DNA from: Aurelia coerulea
Lineage: Eukaryota > Cnidaria > Scyphozoa > Semaeostomeae > Ulmaridae
DNA length: 64,000 nt
Assembly: GCA_039566865.1 (NCBI GenBank)
Contig: CM076943.1
Location: 29,024,663-29,088,662, forward strand
Direction: 5' to 3'
In this document: one piece after another, positions 24,801 to 31,721 of the stretch
Layout: the number at the start of each line of letters is the position of its first letter
How positions within the stretch are numbered: the stretch's first letter is position 1
The notes under the pieces: model-generated
What the model was told of the DNA's origin: nothing
The model's input: only the letters and a program-made list of their open reading frames with translations
The model's database searches: none
Translations under genes and position numbers: made by a program

Positions 24801-27447
24801 GTTGCAAAGATTGTTGTTTCCGAAACTCTATGTTTCCTTTCTCTTCTTCCATCTGGTCACATTGTGTCATGTTGTATAATCTTTAACTTGCCATCGTCTT
24901 TTGCAGGAAAATTACCTTCTGAGACAAATCTTCGATCTCGGACCTCCAATTGTGAAGAAAGAAATTGTAACAAAGGAAGAACGCTGGGGCAAGGTACGTT
25001 ATTATTTGTATGGGTTTATTTTATATTTCACAGCTATAATGTAATGTGCCGGTTGTCCTGAAGGCTTGTTTCCATGGAGTTGCATCTGAGAGCATTTCTG
25101 CGAAGCATGCACATTAAGTCGAAAACACCACTTGATCCAGAGATTTCTTACGCTCATGAGCTGCTCGTGAACTAGAGGAAAAAGTTAAACTCGTTCGACC
25201 TTAGCAGGGCGTCTTTTTGCTCTCTTTCTCTAACAGCCAATTACGATTTAGTATTCTATAAAATTACGTATTCGATGGATTTATGATGTTGTTTTTTATA
25301 GCAGCCATATGTGTCTTCAAATAAACGCACCAGAGCGGAAAACTTTGGTAAATGGAAATCATTTTATTCTCCAGCGCAAAATGCTCGCGAGCATTCTCCG
25401 CTCGAGTGGAAAATGCAGCTCCATGGAAATAAGCCTTGAATGGGATACATGTTCGAGTGGTTTCTTTGGAGGAGCCTCATTTATTGATATTTTAAATTTA
25501 CTACTTTCGGAACTAGAGGGGCTTTAACTGAGGCTTTGATGCCAGCTTTTTAATCAAAGGTGAACCTATGCCTGACTGACAGACAAAAGGTCCAGGATGA
25601 CGAGAGACGTTTAATGAAAACAAGCGGATACTACAAGTACGCAAATAGCTTGTACCTAAAGATCATAATTGTACAACAGGGAATTATATAGTTGCTTCAT
25701 GTCATAAAACGATGGTTCCTGTTGAGAAATGAACAATAGAAACCTTTGAACCAAATGCTGAACCTTCACCTCATCCAAGGGCCCACATCAATTGTTGAAA
25801 ACAATCCTGTGTTTGCAGACTTTCACTTTCTTGAATTGTTAAGAGATTGCCATCTATTTGAAGCCTCCCTGCAGGCCCAAGTATTAAATTGTGGTAGAAA
25901 GTAGCATTGCGTTGTGGTCAAAAGTAGAATTGCATTAACTTAAACAATAGCAAAACACTTCACATGACAAAAGAATTTTGGGCTATTTGTGAATCAGTAA
26001 AGGCTCTTGGTTAACACTGATCCTTTGCGTCCTTAAATGACAGCAAATCGCCATGAGGGCCAGGCAGAATCGAAGTTTTATACAGGGTTTCCCAAAAACA
26101 TATCCGCCATTTGAATGGTTTCTGCAGAGCATCCATGAATCAGATTTCCCCCTTTTGACATGCTTCCCTAGAAGAGGTTTTAATTTAGAGTTTGGGACCT
26201 AGTATGCGTAAATTTGACGAGCATTTGCTGATTTATGAAGCAGGAAAGTCAACACTACATATTTCCTTAAAACCAGAGGATTTGATATGAAAAATGCACC
26301 TAGCCTGGTTTTATAATTTCCATCAGTGAATCAGGTAGCGATAAATTAGATCTTGTGGTAACCAAGAAGAACAAATACATCTTGTGGTTGCCAGAAATGG
26401 TGATGAGCATACTGACCAGGACATGCGTCTGGCAGACATTTTGCTTCTCAAAAGTTATGGAATCTTTTCAGACCAATAATATTGCTTTCTATAGGTAACC
26501 TGGTAAATGTTCTTGAGTTATGTGGTCATTTATTACTCCCAAATGTGTTTCCTGGTGCAAAAGTAAATTGAAATCAATCTGATGCCAAAATCCAAGCTAT
26601 AAAGCTAAACGTTTATGGACTCCTCTTGTTTGATGCAACCAATAATTTTGACTTTCATTCCCTATAGATTAGCAATAACTTGACAGACATCCTCAGACTT
26701 GTTATCAAACTCGAAATTGAAGTCTCTTCTATTCATAAATTTTGAAAATGGGAAATTAGATCGATGGCTCCTTCACAATAGCCATTCAAACGACGCATAT
26801 GTTTTGGTGGACTTGCTCCAAGTCTCGCTCTATTGATCAAGAGCGAGACTTGGAGCAAGTCCAATGTTTTGGGGACACCCTCCTATATGTCAAATTTTCT
26901 GCCGCACTGCTGCAAAGGATCAGTGTTAACCATTGGTACATAAAAGCAGTATTTGAATTTTGGCGATTAATGATAATGTGCAAACTTTTTCAACGTAAAT
27001 GGTTGAAAGTACCACTGTCCAAATAATCAAAATCAGTGATTATAGTAGAGGTTGATAGATTGTCATTGAAATATGTATTCAATACAGTTGTCTCTTGCAA
27101 AAAAGCATTCAAATGTCAATGGCAAGTAAATCATGGACCCGAATCTAAGGTGGAATTCTCGTTGCCATACAAACCCTTTCCAGACTTTTTCTAATTTCTG
27201 GGTCTAAAAGATCAGTGCTATCACAAAAGCCTTTGACTGATAGATCGATGTTTTAGTTTTGAATATCGTCTACGTCCTTTTTATTCCACAGCTCACCAAA
27301 GGTTTCAAAGTTTTTTACCCTTCCGGTATGCCTCTTGAATCATATTTCCTTCTATTACAGACGTTACAGAATGCTGCAGCCAACAAAGAAAGGACCAAAC
27401 TTAGAAGTAAAGGCAGAGAAAACAAAAGGGCTGCCCATGGATTTTAA
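586..27447 (+). CDS. IFRD1/IFRD2 homologue (interferon-related developmental regulator), 3' part, five exons
   Basis: Joining 586-826, 14875-14942, 17933-17993, 24907-24993 and 27361-27447 gives one open frame of about 180 residues ending in TAA. Every junction is GT-AG and the phases agree (0, 2, 0, 0). Exon 1 carries NLRLATGEVIALIYELGRE and KREKRQQRSTFRDILRTVE, the end of the IFRD armadillo-like domain. The remaining exons carry the IFRD C-terminal domain: VKFG, GSGITTHLQ, LLRQIFDLGPP and a basic tail QNAAANKERTKLRSKGR. Known family members are about 450 residues long, so roughly the first 60% lies upstream of the window. Vertebrate relatives are nuclear and cytoplasmic co-regulators, and IFRD2 binds idle ribosomes. 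Invertebrates usually have a single IFRD gene, so IFRD1 and IFRD2 cannot be told apart here. The linker between LGPP and the tail is shorter than in vertebrates. Identity is very likely; the first splice site is less certain. Confidence 0.9.
960..1178 (-). mobile_element. tRNA-derived SINE fragment
   Basis: On the minus strand, TTGTGGCGCAGTAGTGTAAT (1151-1170) matches an RNA polymerase III A box. GGTTCGATACC (1104-1114) matches a B box at tRNA-like spacing. The anticodon arm does not pair properly and unrelated sequence continues downstream of the B box, so this is a tRNA-derived repeat rather than a working tRNA gene. The 3' limit near 960 is a guess. Confidence 0.55.
2409..2942. mobile_element. 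Element A1: TA-flanked non-autonomous DNA transposon
   Basis: The ends are inverted copies of GTGTCCCAAAAAGTACTCCT followed by GTTTGAAAAATCACC, with mismatches. TA lies at 2407-2408 and 2943-2944. There is no coding potential. It is the uninterrupted reference copy (534 bp) for the interrupted copies at 4689 and 12679. The ends and the TA duplication fit a Tc1/mariner-type MITE. Confidence 0.7.
4778..5513. mobile_element. Element B1 nested in A2
   Basis: This 736-bp element has ends CCGGGTGAGTCAGAAAAA and the inverted TTTTTCTGACTCACCCGG. TA at 4776-4777 and 5514-5515 is the target duplication. Removing it restores AAGTAGATCAAAGGCCAA, as seen uninterrupted in A1 (2486-2503) and A3 (minus strand, near 13760). 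The halves are largely inverted copies of each other. It has no gene. Confidence 0.8.
5566..5935. mobile_element. Element M nested in A2
   Basis: This 370-bp element starts AAGAGACACAATCGCAAAT and ends with the near-perfect inverse. It is flanked by TA (5564-5565, 5936-5937). Taking it out joins GGTTT to TAAAATTAGC, matching A1 near 2535. No coding potential was seen. Confidence 0.65.
6042..7042. mobile_element. Element C: 1,001-bp foldback (nearly complete palindrome)
   Basis: Both ends read CAGTCGTGTCCAAAAATTTA or CAGTCGTGGCCAAAATTTAA inward, and TA flanks both sides (6040-6041, 7043-7044). The arms pair almost to the centre near 6550. The CAGTCGTG..CAAAA.TTTAAGACCAC terminus is of the Tc1-like type. 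It carries no transposase. The small open frame at 6284-6523 is a by-product. Confidence 0.75.
7247..7273 (-). other. Degenerate hammerhead-ribozyme-like core
   Basis: The minus strand reads AATGATGAAGGCTTATGCCG then AAATGC. That is CUGAUGA with the first C changed, a short GGC/GCC helix II, then GAAA. Such motifs sit in Penelope-like elements and related retroelements. It is probably a remnant and inactive. Confidence 0.35.
7396..9139. mobile_element. Element D nested in A2, itself carrying a LINE fragment
   Basis: The left end is CCGGGTGTATCAGAAAAAAT and the right end TTTCTGGCTCACCCGG. TA lies at 7394-7395 and 9140-9141. The subterminal parts pair (ATGCCTCTGCGATGGC against GCCACCGCAGAGGCA). 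The interior holds the minus-strand LINE piece at 7930-8460. The right end resembles that of element E1 (28647-29259). Confidence 0.55.
7930..8460 (-). mobile_element. LINE (jockey/CR1-like) C-terminal fragment
   Basis: An open frame of 160 codons (8457-7975) reads RALVESHMRYADVIWGSLSN, then LQRLQNRAISMI, then LKVRNEIPLNIRELPTLCRF. This is the conserved region downstream of the reverse-transcriptase palm in non-LTR retroelements. The palm and endonuclease are missing, so it is a 5'-truncated copy. An A-rich stretch at 7845-7920 is its probable 3' tail. Confidence 0.75.
9995..10600. repeat. Diverged tandem repeats, roughly 80-150 bp period
   Basis: Phrases such as GGCATTTTCAGTTTTG, TAAAGATTAGTACCTATCGC and TTAGAATGTTGCATTTTGTG recur several times with substitutions. 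A related piece appears near 10960-11060. The region is AT-rich and non-coding. Confidence 0.55.
11400..11810 (+). mobile_element. LINE 3' tail with TGAAAC microsatellite end
   Basis: It contains CTCTCTCTCGATTAGTTAAC and AGAGAGCTCCTC, and ends in repeats of AACTGAAACTGAA. The same order is found inverted at 24520-24740, marking a repeat family. The simple-repeat tail is typical of CR1/L2-like LINEs. No frame survives. Confidence 0.5.
12679..13850. mobile_element. Element A3: A-family element interrupted by a LINE fragment
   Basis: The left end CCGGGTGTCCCAAAAAAGTA and the right inverse (TACTTTTTTGGGACACCCGA) delimit it. TA follows at 13851-13852; the left TA is mutated to CA. The right half gives the empty-site sequence used to prove the B1 insertion in A2. 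About 600 bp in the middle are LINE sequence. Confidence 0.65.
12964..13560 (+). mobile_element. LINE C-terminal fragment plus 3' UTR inside A3
   Basis: Frame 12973-13167 encodes LTQLRVGLSKLNLHKFRHNF, then GVEDTEHFLLHFHAY, ending TAA. This is the C-terminal region common in cnidarian-type LINEs, with the usual CP after FLL replaced. A 3' UTR follows (GGCCGCAGGGTAGTCCTCTG, then CTCCCTCTGGTATCG) and ends in an A-run near 13555. A related tail lies at 51270-51422. Confidence 0.7.
13920..14470. mobile_element. Palindromic element, T family
   Basis: GGGCTCAAATCTTTAAAAAG on the left is matched by the inverse of CTTTTTAGATATTTGAAAGA on the right. The parts AATGGCTTAGAAGGAACTT and AAGTTCCTTTCAAGCCATT are also inverted. 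A relative occupies about 61060-61880. No coding potential; precise ends not determined. Confidence 0.5.
14875..14942 (+). CDS. IFRD homologue, exon b
   Basis: This 68-nt exon reads SGEVPSENVKFGMEKVDLDS and then WT, with an arginine codon split across the next junction. The acceptor is GATTCTAG and the donor is AG|GTATTT. It matches the opening of the IFRD C-terminal domain. It is too short to stand out as an open reading frame and was found by family pattern and phase. A TA-flanked element (15028 onward) begins only 85 bp after the donor. Confidence 0.85.
15028..16440. mobile_element. F/G-family element fragment, interrupted by J
   Basis: CCTGGTGAATCAGAAAAATG at 15028 recurs as CCTGGTGAGTCAGAAAAATG at 16126. 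After 16126 the sequence follows G1 (62052): an AATTGGATTCTGTAATTTAT block, GGATATGGGAGA, CTGCAGA and AATGATGACACTT. The right terminus is missing, so the copy is truncated near 16440. Confidence 0.5.
15102..16123. mobile_element. Element J: 1,022 bp, TA-flanked, GGGTAGGGTGGGGTAATG ends
   Basis: The left end GGGTAGGGTGGGGTAATGTG and the right end CACATTACCCCACCCTACCC are perfect inverted repeats (20 bp), followed by GGTC and its inverse. TA lies at 15100-15101 and 16124-16125. Inner repeats such as GGCCCACTTTT and AAAAGTGGGTC also face each other. No transposase gene was found. Confidence 0.75.
16715..16870 (-). mobile_element. LINE 3' tail remnant
   Basis: The sequence read on the minus strand ends in TTGAATTTAATTGAATTC-type simple repeats after GGTGCATTCTATGAATAAAA. 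This resembles the short-period tails of CR1/L2-like LINEs. No frame survives. Confidence 0.35.
16943..17544. mobile_element. Element H1 (CAGGGTGTCCCAAAA ends)
   Basis: The left end is CAGGGTGTCCCAAAAGATTG and the right end TTTTTTTTGGGACACCCTG. It is 602 bp and palindromic for most of its length. TA follows on the right, while the left TA is two bases away or mutated. A second copy, H2, lies at 59762-60357. The termini fit mariner-like MITEs. Confidence 0.7.
17933..17993 (+). CDS. IFRD homologue, exon c
   Basis: This 61-nt exon reads IRQYNALKECLGSGITTHLQ after completing the split arginine. The acceptor is TATTACTAG and the donor is CAG|GTATAT. The LGSG..xHLQ segment is a conserved part of the IFRD C-terminal domain. 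Phase fits both neighbours. Confidence 0.85.
18594..19112. mobile_element. Element K1: 519-bp palindromic MITE
   Basis: The left end CTGGGTGAGTCAAAAAAAG and right end TTTTTTGTGACTCACCCGA face each other. The left flank is TA; the right flank is TG. Long inverted blocks pair across a centre near 18850, for example GGTTTGTATGGGAATCGAGA and its inverse. Related copies are at 58049-58606 and about 27090-27326. Confidence 0.7.
20194..20220 (+). other. Hammerhead-ribozyme-like core, one base short
   Basis: The sequence is CTGATGAGGCCTCAGAAGTG then AGGCGAA. It has the CUGAUGA box, a GCCUC/GAGGC helix II and GAA instead of the required GAAA. ACGCTTA at 20220-20226 can pair with TAAGTGT about 20 bases downstream as a helix III. 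The nucleotide after it is G, a poor cleavage residue. Probably a decayed retroelement ribozyme. Confidence 0.4.
20349..21419. mobile_element. Element S with ~75-bp terminal inverted repeats
   Basis: TAGACTGATTATATGTTCGT at the left and its inverse at the right start long inverted repeats that include GGCTGATGGACGCTATAACT. Each repeat also folds on itself (GTAGTTAT..ATAACTAC). The interior contains an imperfect CAA run (20867-20909). No gene seen. Confidence 0.65.
21797..21845. repeat. Small hairpin
   Basis: ACCAGAGATAAATAGTA pairs with TACTATTTATCCCTGGT across an AT-rich loop, with one mismatch. Length and shape fit a tiny palindromic repeat. Confidence 0.5.
22960..23160 (-). mobile_element. 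LINE reverse-transcriptase scrap
   Basis: The minus strand encodes MMDLSNALDCIRHDLLIAKL, then LTNRQERVKVNG. This is the D-x-S-x-A-F/L-D region with the first catalytic aspartate of non-LTR reverse transcriptase. It breaks off before the YADD motif. Confidence 0.7.
24520..24740 (-). mobile_element. LINE 3' tail, same family as 11400-11810
   Basis: Read on the minus strand it shows a CT run, CTCGATTATGTTACCTACTG, AGAGAGCTCCTC and a terminal GAAATTGAAACTGAAATTGC. The order equals that at 11590-11800. The AG run at 24708-24724 is part of it. Confidence 0.5.
24907..24993 (+). CDS. IFRD homologue, exon d
   Basis: This 87-nt phase-0 exon begins ENYLLRQIFDLGPPIVKKEI and ends VTKEERWGK. The acceptor is TCTTTTGCAG and the donor is AAG|GTACGT. 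LLRxIFDLGPP is the most diagnostic motif of the IFRD C-terminal domain in this window. A longer overlapping frame starting at 24864 is a shadow. Confidence 0.88.
26093..26883. mobile_element. Element R: TA-flanked MITE with CAGGGTTTCCCAAAAACAT end
   Basis: The left end CAGGGTTTCCCAAAAACATA and the following CCATTTGAATGG match the inverse of the right end (CCATTCAAACGACGCATATG, then TTTTGGGGACACCCTCC), once the 56-bp hairpin element is removed. TA flanks both sides (26091-26092, 26884-26885). Confidence 0.65.
26808..26863. mobile_element. 56-bp perfect palindromic element with 9-bp target duplication
   Basis: The 24-bp arms beginning TGGACTTGCTCCAAGTCTCG are perfectly inverted around an 8-bp loop. 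ATGTTTTGG at 26799-26807 is repeated at 26864-26872 as a target duplication. Each arm also contains its own palindrome, GACTTG-CTC-CAAGTC. It splits the right terminal repeat of element R, proving insertion. A larger relative is at 60789-60900. Confidence 0.8.
27090..27326. mobile_element. Degraded K-family fragment next to the last IFRD exon
   Basis: CATGGACC.GAATC.AAGGTGG, ATTCTCGTTGCCATACAAACC and TTTTTATTCCACAGCTCACC match the right half of K1 (18900-19080). The terminus is decayed (CCCTTCCGG before TA at 27327). Confidence 0.55.
27361..27447 (+). CDS. IFRD homologue, last coding exon
   Basis: The exon follows CTTCTATTACAG and encodes 28 residues, TLQNAAANKERTKLRSKGR and then ENKRAAHGF, then TAA. 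This equals the lysine/arginine-rich C-terminus of IFRD proteins (pattern NSAA.KARTKARSK). No clear AATAAA was seen just downstream. The 3' end of a degraded transposon lies only 34 bp before the exon (27327). Confidence 0.85.
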   Translation, partial: TLQNAAANKERTKLRSKGRENKRAAHGF

Positions 27448-28646
27448 GTTATTTATTATTGCATCTTGTATTTGTATACAGCTTAGCGCTTTAAAAATCA
27501 ACAAAGTAGAATTTATTTGCTTACACGTAAGTTAAAGTGAGAAAAGATTGGTGTGAAAACCTTAGTTTTACTTGTCTGGATGAAGTTCACAATCAATGAA
27601 AATTTTCAAGCATGTTTGAGGTCAGCAGGAGGATTTAAAGGGAATGAACATTGTTCAAAGCTGGCCCAGGCCATCTTAACAATCCTATTATAGATTTGGT
27701 GCGTGCCGTTTCATTGTATAGCTAAAGAAACAATGGGTGCGTAGGCGCTTCTTTAGCCTATTTATAGCGGCCACTCCTTTCCCGTTATTTCTAGATTTAA
27801 GTCTCTTATTGCTAATTTTACGGAGTTTATAATCTCTTTGATGGAATATTTTCTTCACAGGGGTGCCAAAAGATGAAGGCGATTGAAAATTCGTAGTTGG
27901 ATTGAATCAGACTTTGGGTGGTAGCTGAGATCCTAAAATTATTTCGTGATTTTTATTATATTTTGATGAGCACTTAGAATAGTAGAGAAGAAGGAGCTGC
28001 GGAAACTGCTTTCTTTCAAATACATGGAAAATGGCTTGAAATCTCTCAGTCATTTTGATTAATATCCTCACTCTGCGCAATACGCAAGAACATTTCATTC
28101 TAAGAGCTGAGAGTTACTTCAACCTTTTAGCGGGCAACCAAAGTTTCAGTCATTCCAATTTAACCAGTAGACTTATGTTACGAATTTTCAAACACCTAAG
28201 ATCGCCGATGCTGTAAGAGAATCATCGGAGATGAATTACGAGTTAATGAAAACCAGGCTTTAGGGCAGCGGGTATGCTGAAATCATTGCTCTTCCTCTTC
28301 TCTGGGATACACGAGGCCGTTCTGCAATTCAATTTGCTGTTCGAAAACAATAGCAACAGAAATTATTTCTCGAAAACTTCCTAATTATTCGAAAAACATC
28401 AATGTAATCTTGTCACTGAGCAACAACCGCTACAAGTTTGCTTTCTTGTTTGGAATTGAGGTTGCATAATTAACTTCGCCTAGCAAACTGCAAATCCATA
28501 ATGGCTGCTAATCTTTCTTTATCTTGGACAGATTTGATCGAAGTGTTCCAAGGTGTTTTGGTGATCAGAGTATGACGTAAGAACACCTTGGGAACGAGGC
28601 ATGCTTGTGAGAACTTGTGAAATTTATGAAAACTCTGCAAAACTTA

Positions 28647-29259
28647 CCGGGTGAGGTAGAGAAAATTGCCGATTTCGAAACCACGAAAAGCAATTGATTG
28701 ATTCGAATTCTTCGAAGTCTACATAAGAGCCAAAAGATCGAAGCATCTTTGAGACATTCCTCGCGGTTTACGAGCACTGAAAATATACGTAAATTTGACT
28801 TTGCGAACATTTCTTGATTGCGAAATGCCTCAAAAAGAGCCAAAGACACTTCATCAAATCGTAAGGAATCACGTAACAGAACATACGCAAGGACATTTCA
28901 CCTCTCTCAGGAATGATAAGAAATACATTTTCAAACAAATAGTGAAGTTTTTCAATCCCATCGCAATAAATGTGCAGACGATATCTTTTTATTGTTCCGT
29001 GCTTTGAGTTTCGTTCATGATTTGATCAAGTGTTTCAGACCTTTTTCTAGCCTGTGCGCAGACTTTGTTTTGGTGGTCCCCAGTAACCACAGTCTGCGCG
29101 CAGGCTATCCTTTTTTAGGCATTTCGCAACCATTGACTTTGCGTACAGTCGAATTTCTCAGTCTCTCGGCTATCCAGCAGAATTCAATTCATTCCAATCC
29201 ATCAAGTGCTCTTGATGCTTTGAACTTTCGAAAGTGGGAATATTTTCTGGCTCACCTCG
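28647..29259. mobile_element. Element E1, TA-flanked MITE
   Basis: The left end CCGGGTGAGGTAGAGAAAAT and right end ATTTTCTGGCTCACCTCG are inverted relatives. TA lies at 28645-28646 and 29260-29261. TGCGAAATGCCTCAAAAAG and the inverse of TTTTTTAGGCATTTCGCA show that it is palindromic. A hairpin (29048-29107) sits in its centre. Confidence 0.65.
29048..29107. repeat. Hairpin repeat, TAGCCTG-type
   Basis: TAGCCTGTGCGCAGACT is matched by the inverse of AGTCTGCGCGCAGGCTA, with one mismatch and a 26-bp loop. Both flanks carry CCTTTTT, possibly a target duplication. A more decayed relative is at 49751-49849. Confidence 0.6.
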
Positions 29260-31485
29260 TAGAATATTTTTAATCGCCAGCAAATCCACTCTTTCGAATA
29301 TTCTGTGCTTATTTCCGAAGAGACTCTGGATGACCCCGTGCTTCAGGTCAAAAAGGTATTTTTCAAAAAGTAGCTTGATACTCCATCTTGCTGTGTCCTA
29401 TCGTAAAGGCAAACATATCAAGCTGCAACTTAAAGTAACTGACATGACTCTGCCTATTAGTGGCATGACTTGCCTATTTCATTTTGGGCCGCATTTGGTC
29501 ATTGATTGTCTCCTGGGAAACACAGGTACAGCTATTTGGAAGTGAGAATTTGCTAGTGATCAAAAATTGTCTACACATTTGTTCGGAGTCTGAATGTTCT
29601 TTTGTGGTATGTGACCACTCCTGAGCCGTTTTTAGGAAAATGTGTCAAGTTTTAAGTAGCAGGGGCAACTTGGTATTCTGTGAAGTTTTTTAATTAGTTT
29701 GAAACTCAATGTCCCGTCATGATGAAAATGAAGAACGCAAGCAGATCAAGGAAACATCAATGCAACTTCTTGGAAACCCTGTTTTATGAATGTTTGATGA
29801 AATTTTGGCTCATTTGGCCGGGGCTTCAGGCTCCTTATGTTAAATTCTAAGTCTACTTTTCCATCCACTGGATGAAGGCGTTATTCGCTCAACTCACAAT
29901 GAAAAATGATGTTGCTCTTATCTTGCATTAGCTTGAAATCAGGCTCTCATGCCTTCGTGGCACTATGAGCTTGATCTCAGGCTAATCTAGCATAAAAAGT
30001 CATCATGAAATAGCGCAGGGTTGATATCGCACGAGTAACATCTAGGCGTTATATTGCATTCAATTCGGCAAAGGGTCAGGGCTGCTACAACTGTGCAGAC
30101 AGCACGAATTTCGTGTTCAATCGTTCATTCATGAGATTTGCCGCAATATGCTACTGAAAATAGTTGACCAAAGATCACTGACAGAAGATACGGAACTCTA
30201 TTGTAGAATGGACCATATCAGAACTGATTTTGGCTTTAGGTGTTTGAGCATGACAGTGACATGGAAACATTTCCAAATTCTGTTTGCGAACTATAATCCG
30301 GGGAAAACTGGAGTCTTCCAAAGTGCCAAGGTGCCAAGGTTAACTATCCTGATAACCAGACCCGATTTCTGCCTTTAACTTGCTGGAAGAATATAAGGTA
30401 CCTACTGTATAACGATAACATTTTTGGCTCTCCTTTTATTTCTGGGTTCTCCAATGTTATGTTTCTGCTTCCTGCTAATCCTGCAAGATGCATGTGTCAT
30501 TTTAGAAAGAAGTATTCAATTATCCAACAAAAGTATATCCAAGATTCTGACACCTTGGTGTCATGGTGTCTGCCATGGGACAAGGACTGGCTGATTTCTA
30601 AACTCACAGTGATCGGATTTCACGAGGGCCTAACCAGTTGGCCTAAATTGTGCAAGGGAATGGAACAGGGGTTGATGAAGTTTCCATGAAGGTTCAAACT
30701 GCTTAAATATTGATGTATGATATCTTTTTACATTCATAGAGATCTTCTTTTGAAGTGTTTCGTCCAAAACAGATTGTTGCAGGTATCTGCAAATCGTTTA
30801 AGGGATAAACATTTTTTACTTGAGTCATTCTATGTGATTTTCTTATTGCAAGTTTAAATATAATAAAGAATTAGAGACAGAATAAAATTCTATTATTATT
30901 GATAATTGAAATATGCCTTTTACAAGACCCTTTTACAAGAACCTTTTACATCACTAAAGTTGATCCTTCTTGAGAATAGTTTTTTTGGGAAAAATGTTCA
31001 AGAGGCAACTCAAAGGACCTTAGGATGAGATATCACTCCTTGGAAATCAAATATACTTTCAAAAGCAGTAGTCCTATATTCCTTCAAATCCCCTAAATCT
31101 TGTAGAAATCTCTTTATTTCCATACAAATATCTCTTACGCTGTTATTTTATAGAAATTTCTTTCACACCCCTTTCGCTCATACTCATGATACCTATGTGT
31201 TGTCCTCGTTCAAGGCGCTGCCCCAGGGTCCTTGTTTTCCGACGCTGAGTGGAAACATTCTTGCTTAGCAGTTTAATTTTGTTTGGCCTGTTTGTAAAAA
31301 GCCCGGGGGAAAAGTTTCGTTGGCCAAGACCAATGTTAAAAGCAGGTTATTTCGTAGCTAATCACTTTGCCATGACTTTATCCAGGTTCGTTCGCTATCT
31401 TATGATCTCCGTGCCCTTTTGGTGCCCTTTTGATCCTGCATTTCGAGCACGAGGTCACGATGGAGAAACGAGGTCATCAAAGTCA

Positions 31486-31497
31486 GGTCACGTGACC
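31486..31497 (+). promoter_or_regulatory. Palindromic E-box / CLEAR-like site upstream of the OBI1 homologue
   Basis: GGTCACGTGACC is a perfect 12-bp palindrome containing CACGTG and the 10-mer GTCACGTGAC favoured by TFEB/MITF-type bHLH-zip factors. It lies 81 bp before the first in-frame ATG (31578). No TATA box was recognised nearby. The role is inferred from sequence and position only. Confidence 0.4.
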
Positions 31498-31607
31498 TTC
31501 ATCTCTCCTTTCAGTGTTCTTTGTGTTGTTGCTGAAGTGTGTCTAGCTGGCCTAAGTGCGTCTGGTCTTGGCTTTCAATGAAAACACAACGGTTGCGAGA
31601 GAAATTC

Positions 31608-31721
31608 ATGGAGAATATGCAATCATCTGCCACATCAACTTCATCTTCTGTTGTTCGAACGACTACTGTGTCATCTATACATCTTACATTACCACTGGCT
31701 TGTCAAGTTTGTCTTGGAAAG
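31608..31721 (+). CDS. OBI1: OBI1 homologue, exon 1
   Basis: It encodes a serine/threonine-rich leader and then SSIHLTLPLACQVCLGK, with the first two RING cysteines. The donor is AAG|GTATGT. The LTLP.xCxxCLGK pattern is shared with vertebrate OBI1. An upstream in-frame ATG at 31578 is also possible. Confidence 0.88.

Larger units (their letters stand above)
17994..24906. other. Third IFRD intron in the window
   Basis: It holds K1 (18594-19112), a hammerhead-like motif (20194-20220), element S (20349-21419), a hairpin (21797-21845), a LINE RT scrap (22960-23160), a solitary CCGGGTGAGCAAAAC end at about 23913 and a LINE tail (24520-24740). I recognise nothing in 17995-18590, 19115-20180, 21850-22950 or 23280-23900. 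Confidence 0.55.
24994..27360. other. Last IFRD intron
   Basis: It holds element R (26093-26883) with a hairpin insertion inside, and the degraded K-family copy (about 27090-27326). I recognise nothing in 24995-26090. Confidence 0.55.
27448..31577. other. Intergenic region between the IFRD and OBI1 homologues
   Basis: It should contain the IFRD 3' UTR and the OBI1 promoter and 5' UTR. Element E1 (28647-29259) is the only transposon I could delimit. I recognise nothing in 27450-28640 or 29265-31480. An E-box palindrome is at 31486-31497. Confidence 0.6.

Noticed and set aside
29234..29545. 103-codon + strand frame
   Set aside because: No recognisable domain, and it starts inside the right end of element E1. 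Length is within chance for this sequence.
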